Below are positions 9,886 through 17,965 of a DNA stretch of 64,000 nt, one piece after another. This DNA is from Stenotrophomonas maltophilia (GTDB lineage: Bacteria; Pseudomonadota; Gammaproteobacteria; Xanthomonadales; Xanthomonadaceae), in the NCBI RefSeq assembly GCF_003970865.1, contig NZ_RXLZ01000015.1, forward strand, positions 1 through 64,000, in the 5' to 3' direction. Each line of letters starts with the position of its first letter. The stretch's first letter is position 1. Both the position numbers and the translations under genes were made by a program. Under the pieces are notes generated by a model that searched no databases, was not told where the DNA came from, and saw only the letters and a program-made list of their open reading frames with translations.

Positions 9886-10394
9886 AGGTCCTTGCGATGG
9901 GCAGAAAGTGTGTTGGCCATCTTCGCCACGTTGCGCCAGATGCGCCGTGGTGGCATCTGCGCGCCGATTGCAGCTTCCTCGACCGCCATCACCATCATGG
10001 CGGGAGGGGCTTCATCCAGCAGGTGCGCCATCTGCGCCGCGTAGGTGGCAGGAACTTCCCCACTGACCAGCACGCGCGCCAGCTCGCCAGCCGTCAGTTC
10101 CCTTGCGTAGCTCACGTTGGCGGTGCGTGCGGCCATTTTCAGGCCTTGCTTGCGCAGCCGGCTTTCGGTGGTTGGTGCCGGTGCATCCAGACCGAGCACG
10201 GCCATCAACTGTCCCACGCGATTGACACCCAGGTCGCTCAGGGTGCCCCCCTCCAGGCCGACCACGGTCTGCCGGGAAAGGCCGCTGAGATGAGCCAGTT
10301 GGCCTTGCGACAGGCCAAGCTGCTCACGGCGGGCACGAACCGCCTTGCCGATGTCGATCAGGTTCATGGCTTGAGTGTCCAATATTTTGGACAT
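9876..10394 (-). CDS. XRE/HipB-like repressor, probable antitoxin
   Basis: A 172-residue protein with an N-terminal helix-turn-helix (IGKAVRARREQLGLSQGQLA, then HLSGLSRQTVVGLEGG) most like HipB. A helical C-terminal region of about 100 residues (LTAGELARVLVSGEVPATYA) may bind the partner. It overlaps the nucleotidyltransferase gene by ten bases, so I read it as the antitoxin. Two starts are possible: ATG at 10394, which lies inside a perfect inverted repeat, or ATG at 10367 (MNLIDIGK), which leaves that repeat just upstream as an operator. The second fits autoregulation better, but neither has a clear ribosome-binding site. Confidence 0.8.
   Translation of the reverse strand: MSKILDTQAMNLIDIGKAVRARREQLGLSQGQLAHLSGLSRQTVVGLEGGTLSDLGVNRVGQLMAVLGLDAPAPTTESRLRKQGLKMAARTANVSYARELTAGELARVLVSGEVPATYAAQMAHLLDEAPPAMMVMAVEEAAIGAQMPPRRIWRNVAKMANTLSAHRKDLWM
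10376..10393. promoter_or_regulatory. HipB-like operator of the toxin-antitoxin pair
   Basis: A perfect inverted repeat TGTCCAA-TATT-TTGGACA, which also reads TGTCC-N8-GGACA. The HipB operator of E. coli has the form TATCC-N8-GGATA with the same spacing. The site lies at the 5' end of the HipB-like gene, as expected for autorepression. The match in spacing is seen; binding is inferred. Confidence 0.6.
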
Positions 10395-10437
10395 AATTCA
10401 AGCCCCCGGAAACGGGACGTTGGCAAACCTTCACGTC

Positions 10438-11517
10438 TCAAACCACGCTGACGCCCGGCGCTCCTTCGCTCAAACGCCCGACCACGGCTGCCTGGCCGAA
10501 CCCCGCGTCGTGGAAGCAGGCCAGCACCGCATCCGCCGCTTCCGGGGCGCAGGACACCAGCAGGCCGCCGCTGGTCTGAGGGTCGGTCAGCAGTGGCTGC
10601 CAGTGTGCCGGCAACCCATCGGCGAAGCGCACCTCGGCGCCATACGAGGCCCAGTTGCGGTGGGAAGCGCCGGTCACGCAGCCACGCTGCAGCAGCTCCA
10701 GCGCCTGCGGCAGCAGCGGCACCTGTGCACTGCCCACCTCGGCAGCGACACCACTGGCGCGGCACACTTCCAGCAGGTGGCCGAGCAGGCCGAAGCCGGT
10801 GACGTCGGTCATGGCATGCACGCCGTCCAGCGCAGCCAGCGGCACGCCCACGGTGTTCAGGCGGGTGGTCGACGCGATCATCTGCTGGTAGCCGTCGGCA
10901 TCCAGCACTTCCTTCTTCAGCGCCGACGAATACACGCCCACGCCCAACGGCTTGCCCAGCACCAGCACGTCGCCTGCGCGGGCATCGGCATTGCGCTTGA
11001 GTCGCTGCGGGTCGAGCACGCCGATCGCGGCCAGGCCGTAGATGGGTTCCACCGAATCGATGCTGTGGCCACCAGCGACCACGATGCCGGCATCGGCGCA
11101 GGAGCGTTCGCCCCCCTGAAGAATGCCGCGGATGGTGTCCTGCGGCAGCGTGTTGATCGGCATGCCGACGATGGCCAGTGCGAACAATGGCCGGGCACCC
11201 ATCGCGTACAGGTCCGACAACGCGTTGGTGGCGGCGATGCGGCCGAAGTCGAACGGGTCGTCGACGATGGGCATGAAGAAATCGGTGGTGGCGACAATTG
11301 CCTGGCGATCATCGAGGCGGTACACCGCCGCGTCGTCGCTGGTCTCGCGGCCGACCAGCAGTTCAACCGGTGCCGGAAGCGCCGGAACGCCGCGCAGCAG
11401 TTCGCTCAGTACGCCCGGCGCGATCTTGCAGCCGCAGCCACCACCGTGTGCCAGCGAGGTCAGTCGTTGCGGGGCATCGGCCGTTGAAGGGGCGGGGGAC
11501 TGTGCGTGCGTGGCCAT
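10438..11517 (-). CDS. selD: Selenide, water dikinase SelD
   Basis: Makes selenophosphate from selenide and ATP, the selenium donor for Sec-tRNA and selenouridine. The catalytic segment GGGCGCKIAP has Cys28, Cys30 and Lys31, so this copy uses Cys where some SelD proteins carry Sec. The ATP-binding AIRS-type blocks follow (SDDAAVYRLDD, TTDFFMPIVDDPFDFGRIAA, ALSDLYAMGARP, AGGHSIDSVEPIYG). The 359 aa length is normal. A good ribosome-binding site (CAGGAGA, seven bases before ATG) lies in the 26-bp gap after tRNA-Sec. It is the last gene of the selABCD cluster. Confidence 0.96.
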   Translation of the reverse strand: MATHAQSPAPSTADAPQRLTSLAHGGGCGCKIAPGVLSELLRGVPALPAPVELLVGRETSDDAAVYRLDDRQAIVATTDFFMPIVDDPFDFGRIAATNALSDLYAMGARPLFALAIVGMPINTLPQDTIRGILQGGERSCADAGIVVAGGHSIDSVEPIYGLAAIGVLDPQRLKRNADARAGDVLVLGKPLGVGVYSSALKKEVLDADGYQQMIASTTRLNTVGVPLAALDGVHAMTDVTGFGLLGHLLEVCRASGVAAEVGSAQVPLLPQALELLQRGCVTGASHRNWASYGAEVRFADGLPAHWQPLLTDPQTSGGLLVSCAPEAADAVLACFHDAGFGQAAVVGRLSEGAPGVSVV

Positions 11518-11543
11518 GCCGACATCTCCTGCGGGAACGCGAA

Positions 11544-11639
11544 TGGCGGAAGGCAGCAGGAGTCGAACCTACCAGGGAACGATCGACGCCCCCTACTGGG
11601 TTTGAAGCCCAGCCGCATGCCCGGATGCGCATGCCTTCC
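11544..11639 (-). tRNA. selC: tRNA-Sec (anticodon UCA)
   Basis: Read on the minus strand, the gene begins GGAAGGCA and ends TGCCTTCC-G-CCA, giving the eight-base-pair acceptor stem typical of bacterial tRNA-Sec and an encoded CCA. The anticodon arm is CTGGG-CTTCAAA-CCCAG with anticodon TCA, which reads UGA. A long variable arm (GGGGGCGTCGATCGTTCCC region) and the T arm with GGTTCGACTCC follow. At 96 nt with CCA it is the long class expected for Sec. It sits between selB (24-bp gap) and selD (26-bp gap), so it may be processed from an operon transcript. Confidence 0.97.
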
Positions 11640-11663
11640 GAAAGTACGGCGGTACCGGTGGGC

Positions 11664-13595
11664 TCAGTCGCGGGCTGCGTTCCACTGCAGGTCGCCGCGC
11701 GGCCGATGCTGGTCACCGACGCGTCGAGTGTAGCCAACGCGATTGAAGAACTCCAAGATCTGGATGCTGCGTTTGCGGCCCAGGCCGATAGCATCGCGGA
11801 ACGTGGCCGCATCCACCGTGCCGCTGGCCTGTGACAGCTGCGCGACGATCGCGGCGAGTTCCGCAATGCACGCGGGTGCATAGAACAGGTCCGGCACCAC
11901 CTGGAACAGCTCGCCACGTGCGGTGGCGCGGCGCAGGACGGCGCGGACTTCGTCTTCGGCCAGGCCGATCTCGGCAGCAAGGGTGCGCACCCACGGCGGA
12001 TCGAAGCGACCGGCGTGCAGTTGCGGCAGCACGCGTTCCAGCAGCAGACGCTCGCGTTCCGGTGGCGCATGGTCATGCCCGGGCAGGCGCCACCAGGCAC
12101 CCACGCGTTGCACGCTGCCGTCGTCCAGCAGGTCCTGCAGCAGCGCATTCCAGAGGCTCGCTGCAAGCGCGGGCAGGGTGCTGCGCTGCAGGCGGCCGCT
12201 GTCGACACCGGGTTCGTCCGGGCGTCGCTCATGCCATCCACGCAGTGAGGCGATCACCTGCTCGCGCAATGCCTGCCAGTGCGACACAAGGATGACTACC
12301 GTGTCTTCGCGGGTGACGATGCGTCGCGTGCCTGCAGGAAGATCGATCCGGTCGGCGGCGCGCCGGCAGTAGCGCTGCAGCGCGGCCATGGCAACGCCGA
12401 AGGGCGCCTGCTGCAACAGTGGGCCGATTCCCGCACCCGCGGCCAGTTGCTCCAGTGCTCCCAGCCATGCGAGCCGTGCAGGACTGCGCCGGCGCCGCTG
12501 TGGCGGGTCCGGATCGAGCACGAGGCCGCCGCCCAGCGTGTGGGTGGCCGCTGAATCGCGGGCAATGAAGCGATCGCCACACATCGCACAGACCGGAGCA
12601 TCGAACACCAGTTGCACCAACTGCCCATCACCGTGGTCATGGTCCTCCAGCAGCACCACATGGGCCTGCCGGTGCATCGTGCCCCAGTGGATATGCAGCG
12701 GTGCCCAGTCGCGCAACGGTGCGGCCAACGCGGACAGCCGCAACCGCACATCAACGCGGGTGGTGGCCAGCAGTGCGCGTGCGTCGGCGATCCAGTCACC
12801 GCGGTGGATGTCGTCACGGGCGATGGCCGCCAGGTTCAGCGCGCAGCGCTGCCCGGCCATCGCGTGGTCACTGGCCTGGTTCTGCGCGTGGATGCTGCGT
12901 ATGCGCACTTCAGTGGCGGCCGGCATCAGTTGCAGATGCTCACCCACCGAGGCGATGCCGCCGTGCACTGCGCCGGTCACCAGCGTGCCGTGGCCGGCCA
13001 GCGAGAACACGCGGTCCACCGGCATGCGGAACAGCTCGCTGCGCAGTTCGGCCTGGCGCGTGCTGGCGTCGTCCGCCGCCCACGCGTGCAGCTGGGTACG
13101 CAGCGCGTTGATGCCAGCATCGTCGGGTGCGGTGCTGTTGCAGGTGAACACAGGGGAATCCTGCAGTGGCGTGCCGGCCAGCAGGGCAGCGACCTCGATC
13201 TCGACCCGGGCCAGGCGCGCCGCATCCACACGGTCGATCTTGGTCAGCGCCACCGCACCGCGGTTCACGCCCAGCAGTTGCAGGATGGCCAGATGTTCGC
13301 GGGTCTGTGGCATCACGCCGTCGTCGGCAGCGATGACCAGCAGGGCGCCGTCGATACCCGTGGCGCCGGCCACCATCGTGTGCACGAAGCGCTCGTGGCC
13401 CGGCACGTCGACGAAACCCAGCGTCGCGACAGGACCTGTGCCGTCCCTGCGTTCCACAGGAACATAGGCATAGCCCAGCTCGATGGAAATACCACGCGTA
13501 CGCTCTTCCTGCAGGCGATCGGTTTCGATGCCGGTCAGTGCCCGTACCAGGCTGGTCTTGCCATGGTCGATATGCCCGGCGGTGCCGACGATCAT
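11664..13595 (-). CDS. selB: Selenocysteine-specific elongation factor SelB
   Basis: GTPase that brings Sec-tRNA to a UGA codon followed by a SECIS hairpin. The start [15 protein letters not shown] is chosen because the P-loop begins at residue 5 and the ATG overlaps the selA stop (ATGA, 13592-13595); a longer frame would add 24 unrelated residues. G-domain motifs are [27 protein letters not shown] and TKID, the last replacing the usual NKxD. Domains II-III follow. The C-terminal winged helices, needed for SECIS binding, end in [20 protein letters not shown]. Length 643 aa, normal. Confidence 0.96.
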   Translation of the reverse strand: MIVGTAGHIDHGKTSLVRALTGIETDRLQEERTRGISIELGYAYVPVERRDGTGPVATLGFVDVPGHERFVHTMVAGATGIDGALLVIAADDGVMPQTREHLAILQLLGVNRGAVALTKIDRVDAARLARVEIEVAALLAGTPLQDSPVFTCNSTAPDDAGINALRTQLHAWAADDASTRQAELRSELFRMPVDRVFSLAGHGTLVTGAVHGGIASVGEHLQLMPAATEVRIRSIHAQNQASDHAMAGQRCALNLAAIARDDIHRGDWIADARALLATTRVDVRLRLSALAAPLRDWAPLHIHWGTMHRQAHVVLLEDHDHGDGQLVQLVFDAPVCAMCGDRFIARDSAATHTLGGGLVLDPDPPQRRRRSPARLAWLGALEQLAAGAGIGPLLQQAPFGVAMAALQRYCRRAADRIDLPAGTRRIVTREDTVVILVSHWQALREQVIASLRGWHERRPDEPGVDSGRLQRSTLPALAASLWNALLQDLLDDGSVQRVGAWWRLPGHDHAPPERERLLLERVLPQLHAGRFDPPWVRTLAAEIGLAEDEVRAVLRRATARGELFQVVPDLFYAPACIAELAAIVAQLSQASGTVDAATFRDAIGLGRKRSIQILEFFNRVGYTRRVGDQHRPRGDLQWNAARD

Positions 13596-15016
13596 GCCTG
13601 CAGCGTGCTCCACTGGGCGAGGAAGTCGGCTTCGTCGGCCGGTTCCAGGCAACGCAGGTCCAGCCACAACGCGTCATCGGCAATGCGGCCCAGCACCGGG
13701 CGCGGTAGCTGACGCAAGCGCTTGGCCAGGCGATCCAGTCCGCCACGGCGTGCGCTGGCAATGCGCAGTCCGGCGCTGGCCAGCTGCGCCTGTGGCTGCG
13801 CGCCGCTGCCGATCTGGCTGCGCATCGACGCAGGCTCGAGGGTGTAGTCCGCCGCCAGCGAGGCACGCATCGGCTGCAGCAGGCGCTGGGCCTGCGCATC
13901 GATATGCTCCTGCGTGCGCGACAGCATGCGCAGCGTCGGTAGCCGCTGCGCCAGCAGCTCCGGTTCGCGGTACAGGGCCAGCACCGCTTCCAGTGCGGCC
14001 AGGCCCATCTTGTCCATGCGCAGTGCGCGCTTGAGCGGGTTGCGGTTGATCCGCGCGATCAGGTCGGCGCGACCGGCGATGATGCCGGCCTGCGGGCCAC
14101 CCAGCAGCTTGTCGCCGCTGAACGAAACCAGATCGGCGCCGTCCGCCAGTGTTTCCTGCACGGTGGGCTCGTGCGGCAGGCCGAACGTGGCCAGATCGCA
14201 CAGGCTGCCACTGCCCAGGTCCACCACCAGCGGCAGGCCATGCTTGTGCGCGATCGTGGCCATCGCCGCCGTGTCGACCTTGGCAGTGAATCCGGTGATC
14301 GCGTAGTTGCTGGCATGCACTTCCATCAGCAGCGCTGTGCGCGCGCCGATGGCGTTGGTGAAGTCGGCCGCATGGGTGCGGTTGGTGGTACCCACTTCCA
14401 GCAGCCGAGCGCCCGCGCTGCGCATCACATCCGGGATGCGGAAAGCGCCGCCGATCTCCACCAGCTCGCCGCGTGAGACGGCCACCTCGCGGCGGTTGGC
14501 CAGGCTGTTGAGCAGCAGCAGGACCGCTGCCGCATTGTTGTTGACCACGGTGGCGGCTTCAGCGCCGGTCAGTTCGCAGATCAATGCCTGCACCCGTGCA
14601 TCGCGGTCTCCGCGACGGCCACGGATGACGTCGAACTCCAGATCCACCGGCGCGGTCATCGCGCGGGTGACGGCCTGCACCGCGGCCTCGGGCAGCAATG
14701 CGCGGCCCAGATTGGTATGCAGCACGGTGCCGGTCAGGTTGAACATCGGCTGCAGATCCAGCCGTGCATCGGCCGCCAGTGCGGCCTCGACCGCCGCAAC
14801 CAGCGCCGGACCGTCAACCGCTTCCTGCAGCTGCGCGGTCGACAACTGGCCGGCGCTGATACGGTCGCGCAGCACCTGCAGGTGCGAACGCAGCAGCTGG
14901 GTGATGCGGTTTCGACCGTGGCCTTCGATCAGCGCCGCCAGTGCAGGCAGGCGCAGCACCCGGTCCAGTGAGGGCAGGGTGGCGGCCGATGCCGGGGTGG
15001 GGGGCGTGGCTGTCAT
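13592..15016 (-). CDS. selA: L-seryl-tRNA(Sec) selenium transferase SelA
   Basis: PLP enzyme that converts Ser-tRNA(Sec) to Sec-tRNA(Sec) using selenophosphate. The start at [10 protein letters not shown] gives 474 aa, matching the family, and lies five bases after the fdhE stop. The lysine that holds PLP is in [15 protein letters not shown]. Other family blocks are [47 protein letters not shown] and [11 protein letters not shown]. It is coupled to selB by a four-base overlap. The fdhE-selA-selB-selC-selD series therefore reads as one transcription unit. Confidence 0.97.
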   Translation of the reverse strand: MTATPPTPASAATLPSLDRVLRLPALAALIEGHGRNRITQLLRSHLQVLRDRISAGQLSTAQLQEAVDGPALVAAVEAALAADARLDLQPMFNLTGTVLHTNLGRALLPEAAVQAVTRAMTAPVDLEFDVIRGRRGDRDARVQALICELTGAEAATVVNNNAAAVLLLLNSLANRREVAVSRGELVEIGGAFRIPDVMRSAGARLLEVGTTNRTHAADFTNAIGARTALLMEVHASNYAITGFTAKVDTAAMATIAHKHGLPLVVDLGSGSLCDLATFGLPHEPTVQETLADGADLVSFSGDKLLGGPQAGIIAGRADLIARINRNPLKRALRMDKMGLAALEAVLALYREPELLAQRLPTLRMLSRTQEHIDAQAQRLLQPMRASLAADYTLEPASMRSQIGSGAQPQAQLASAGLRIASARRGGLDRLAKRLRQLPRPVLGRIADDALWLDLRCLEPADEADFLAQWSTLQA

Positions 15017-15020
15017 CGCC

Positions 15021-16004
15021 TCAATCGCCGTCGGATTGCCACAGCAGCGGATTCTGGCTGGCACGCGCATAGCCTTCCTCGGCCAGCAGCAGATCCAGCG
15101 CCAGCGTGCCGAGGTCATCGGCCACCGGCTCCAGTGACGGGTCTTTCTCCAGATACAGGATCTTGCGGTAGCTGTGGCAGTGGTCGCAGGTCTCGGCGCG
15201 TACCGCGCTCTCGCGCACCGCCTCGCCGCTGTCGCCGTGCACATCGGCCAGGGCGCGATAGGCGATGTCCTTGCCGGCGGCACCACATTGGCTGCACTGC
15301 ACGCGCACGTAGTGCCACTGGCAGGCGCACAGCGAGCACGACAGGTAACGGTAAGACGCATAGGGTGGGCGTGCCTGCACCACGCTGGTCACCGGCAACG
15401 TGCCGCACAGCGGGCACAGCCCAGGCGCATCGGCCAGCGGCTTCAGGTCGGTGGGGCGGAAGCTGGCTGAGAGCACCGCCCAGTAAACCTGCAGTGCGTT
15501 CATCACCAGCAGCGCAGCGACCGCATCCACCGACGGCGCATCATCGCGCTCCAGCACCGCGTGTGCCTGCGCATCCAGCCAGGCGTCGTCGGCCGCGGCG
15601 ACGCGTTGCAGCTCCTGCCGGGTTTCCACCGGCAGCCCCGCTTCGTCGGCACAGTGCTGGCACAGCGTGCGCAGCCAGTCGCGCCAACAGCCATCCAGCT
15701 GAAGTGTGTTGGCCGGCCGCAACGGCATCCCGGCGCCGGCCGCCGCACTCGACTGCTGTGCACGCGCCTGTGCCTGAAGTTCCTCGCGTTGCTGCGGTGT
15801 CAGATCCTCCAGCAGCGCCTGCTGCGCATCGGCCAACGCCGCCAGCAGCTGCAGGTAACCACCGATGGCACTGTGTGCAGCCAGACTGCGCAGGCGGTCC
15901 GCACGTCCGGCAAACAGCGACGCGGTATCGGGCAGGATGATGCGCGGAACATCGCGCGAGGCCAGCGTCTCGATCTCACCGGGTTCAAGGATGCGTTGCG
16001 CCAT
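15021..16004 (-). CDS. fdhE: Formate dehydrogenase accessory protein FdhE
   Basis: Rubredoxin-like maturation factor for respiratory formate dehydrogenase, thought to act on the catalytic subunit before Tat export. The start [20 protein letters not shown] gives 327 aa, close to E. coli FdhE (309). Paired cysteines for metal binding are CPLCG, CSLCAC, CSQCG and CDHCH, all in the second half. A longer frame upstream runs through intergenic repeats and is rejected. In E. coli fdhE follows fdoGHI; here the same order is kept but 389 bp of repeat DNA separate it from fdoI. Confidence 0.94.
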   Translation of the reverse strand: MAQRILEPGEIETLASRDVPRIILPDTASLFAGRADRLRSLAAHSAIGGYLQLLAALADAQQALLEDLTPQQREELQAQARAQQSSAAAGAGMPLRPANTLQLDGCWRDWLRTLCQHCADEAGLPVETRQELQRVAAADDAWLDAQAHAVLERDDAPSVDAVAALLVMNALQVYWAVLSASFRPTDLKPLADAPGLCPLCGTLPVTSVVQARPPYASYRYLSCSLCACQWHYVRVQCSQCGAAGKDIAYRALADVHGDSGEAVRESAVRAETCDHCHSYRKILYLEKDPSLEPVADDLGTLALDLLLAEEGYARASQNPLLWQSDGD

Positions 16005-16086
16005 GCAGGGCCAGCCAGAAGAACCAGCCTCCATCCTCGCCGTTGTCAGCGCTGGCGTCCAGCGCATTGCAGGCCATTTGAAATGG

Positions 16087-16131
16087 ATGGGGTCAGATCC
16101 GTTTTCCATAGGAAAACGGATCTGACCCCAT
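16087..16131. repeat. REP-like perfect palindrome (GGGGTCAGATCC type)
   Basis: Arms of 21 bp pair perfectly around a three-base loop: ATGGGGTCAGATCCGTTTTC (plus C) then ATA then its complement. Elements that end in GGGGTCAGATCC are frequent between genes in Xanthomonadaceae and resemble the REP sequences moved by RAYT transposases. No RAYT gene lies in this window. There is no T tract, so it is not a standard terminator for fdoI. Confidence 0.75.
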
Positions 16132-16151
16132 CGGTTGTTGCCGTGTTCATT

Positions 16152-16179
16152 GTGTCGACCAAGGTCGACACCCACCAAC
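16152..16179. repeat. SMAG palindrome upstream of structured repeat copy B
   Basis: TGTCGACC/GGTCGACA with the flank CCCACCAAC. The same palindrome and flank sit at the same distance in front of structured repeat copy C (27500-27529), so the two form one composite repeat. Confidence 0.7.
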
Positions 16180-16224
16180 AGCAACGCAGAACGCCGTCCC
16201 GACAGATCGCAGGAACCTGTCGAA

Positions 16225-16326
16225 GGCGGGGTGGGTCCGGTTGCGGGGGCGTGAGCCGCATGGATGCGGCGACCGAGCTTACATGGACGTACTTGCAGCG
16301 TCCCCCGCAACCGGACCCACCCCGCC
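16225..16326 (+). repeat. Structured repeat, copy B
   Basis: The outer arms 16225-16249 and 16302-16326 are perfectly complementary over 25 bp. The inner hairpin is GCCGC-ATGGAT-GCGGC (16255-16270). The core GAGCTTACATGGACGTACTT (16275-16294) follows. Compared with copy A the two outer arms differ at many positions yet still pair, and the hairpin stem has changed on both sides around the same ATGGAT loop. It lies between fdoI and fdhE, in the antisense direction to both genes if transcribed on the + strand. Confidence 0.8.
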
Positions 16327-16370
16327 ATCCCCCAGGAAACCCGCTCTTGACGTTGACGTTGCCTCTGCGG

Positions 16371-16397
16371 GTGCAGGGCCGCAGGCCCTGCCGCTAC
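16371..16397 (-). repeat. SMAG-like palindrome that supplies the fdoI stop codon
   Basis: On the minus strand the sequence reads GTAGCGGCAGGGCCTGCGGC and on: a GTAG head followed by GCAGGGCC/GGCCCTGC. The TAG of this head (16394-16396) is the stop codon of fdoI. A related palindrome (GCAGGGCGCAGCCCTGC) lies in the same place after structured repeat copy C. Confidence 0.6.
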
Positions 16398-17041
16398 CCC
16401 TCTTCCCGACGTCCGCGCAGGATGTCCCGGAACCACTGCCGGTGGTGCTTGTACGCCCACCCATAGGTCACCTTGCCCTGGGTCATCGCCCGCACCGAGC
16501 CCTTGATCCAGATCGCCGCATAGATGTGCACCACGATCGCGCACACCAGCACCCAGCCGAACAGCGCATGGGCCAGCACCGAGAAGCGGATCACCCCGAT
16601 CGGGAAGAAGTGGCTGAAGTACTGCCGCCAGATCACGAAGCCGGTCAGCAGCAGCGCCGACAGGCAGCCGATGATGGCCCAGAACAGCAGCTTCTGGCCG
16701 GCATTGAAGCGACCCACCGGCGGCAGCTTCTCATCCTCGTTGCGCAGCACATCGCGCATGCCGCGCATCCACTTGCCATCGTCGGCGGTCGGCAGATTGT
16801 CGCGCCACATGCGGAACGCCAGCAGCGCAAAGCCCACCACCATGGCCAGGCCGATGAACGGATGCAGGATGCGCGTCCACGGGCCGCCACCGAACAACTG
16901 GGTCAACGGGAACAGGGCAGGGTGGAACAGCGCCAGCCCGGACAGCGCGGTCAGCACGAAGCAGATCGCCACGATCCAGTGGTTGATGCGGGTCGGTGCG
17001 CGGTAGCGGATGATCTGACGCGGGTGCGGGGCGTACTTCAT
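16394..17041 (-). CDS. fdoI: Formate dehydrogenase-N gamma subunit (cytochrome b556)
   Basis: Inner-membrane cytochrome b subunit that takes electrons from the beta subunit and reduces quinone. The 215 residues contain four hydrophobic segments (about 20-38, 54-72, 117-135 and 152-172). Candidate heme ligands are His in NHWIV, HPFIGL, HALFGW and VVHIYAAIW. Its ATG overlaps the fdoH stop by four bases. The stop TAG lies in a GTAG repeat head. In E. coli the fdo operon has the same G-H-I-fdhE order, so I use fdo names; fdn names would be equally defensible. Confidence 0.93.
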   Translation of the reverse strand: MKYAPHPRQIIRYRAPTRINHWIVAICFVLTALSGLALFHPALFPLTQLFGGGPWTRILHPFIGLAMVVGFALLAFRMWRDNLPTADDGKWMRGMRDVLRNEDEKLPPVGRFNAGQKLLFWAIIGCLSALLLTGFVIWRQYFSHFFPIGVIRFSVLAHALFGWVLVCAIVVHIYAAIWIKGSVRAMTQGKVTYGWAYKHHRQWFRDILRGRREEG

Positions 17042-17955
17042 GGCCGCTGCTCCTCTTCGATCTTCTTCGCCTCGTGCTCGGCTTCCTCTTCTTCCTCGTC
17101 ATTGACCGTGTTGCGGCCGATGCCGATGTAATGCAGGAAGCCGGCGAAGGCGGTGGCGGCGATCGCCAGCACGCCCAGCGGCTTGGCCACGCCCTTCCAG
17201 ATTTCCACCATCGGGCTGATTCGCGGGTCCTTGGGCAGGTCGGCATACAGCTCCGGCTTGTCCACGTGCTGCAGCACGTACATCACGTGGGTGCCGCCCA
17301 CGCCCTGCGGGTCGTACAGGCCGGCGTTCTCGTAGCCGCGCGATTTCAGGTCTTCCACGCGTCCGGCCGCGTGCTCGGTCATCGCCTGCTTGCTGCCAAA
17401 GGTGATCGCCCCGGTCGGGCAGGTCTTCACGCAGGCCGGTTCCTGGCCCACCGCCACCCGGTCCGAACACAGGGTGCACTTGTAGGCCTTGTGGTCCTTC
17501 TTGGAGATGCGCGGCACGTCGAACGGGCAACCGGTCACGCAGTAGCCGCAGCCGATGCAGTTCTCTTCCTGGAAGTCGACGATGCCGTTGGCGTACTGGA
17601 TGATTGCGCCGGGCGACGGACAGGCCTTCAGGCAGCCCGGGTCGCTGCAGTGCATGCAGCCTTCCTTGCGGATCAGCCACTCCAGCTTGCCCTTCTCGTC
17701 CTCGTACTCGCGGAACTTCATCACCGTCCACGACTGTTCGCTCAGGTCGGGCGGGTTGTCGTAGCTGCCAACGCAGCTGCCCACTTCGTCGCGCAGGTCG
17801 TTCCACTCCATGCAGGCGACCTGGCAGGCCTTGCAGCCGATGCACTTGCTCACATCGATCAGCTTGGCGACCTGGCCGGTGTGCGCACCACGCGCCTCCG
17901 GCGAGGGCGTGGTAGTGGCCGAGCGGCGGATGATGTCCAGGGATTGCAGTGACAT
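17038..17955 (-). CDS. fdoH: Formate dehydrogenase-N beta subunit (4Fe-4S)
   Basis: Electron-transfer subunit (305 aa) anchored in the membrane and facing the periplasm. Four ferredoxin-type cysteine groups are visible: [37 protein letters not shown] and [20 protein letters not shown], enough for four 4Fe-4S clusters. A single C-terminal membrane helix ([19 protein letters not shown]) matches FdnH/FdoH. The start at 17955 has a strong ribosome-binding site (AGGAGA). A longer frame running into fdoG is rejected. It has no signal of its own; the family is exported with the Tat-targeted alpha subunit. Confidence 0.95.
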   Translation of the reverse strand: MSLQSLDIIRRSATTTPSPEARGAHTGQVAKLIDVSKCIGCKACQVACMEWNDLRDEVGSCVGSYDNPPDLSEQSWTVMKFREYEDEKGKLEWLIRKEGCMHCSDPGCLKACPSPGAIIQYANGIVDFQEENCIGCGYCVTGCPFDVPRISKKDHKAYKCTLCSDRVAVGQEPACVKTCPTGAITFGSKQAMTEHAAGRVEDLKSRGYENAGLYDPQGVGGTHVMYVLQHVDKPELYADLPKDPRISPMVEIWKGVAKPLGVLAIAATAFAGFLHYIGIGRNTVNDEEEEEAEHEAKKIEEEQRP

Positions 17956-17965
17956 GACGTGTCTC

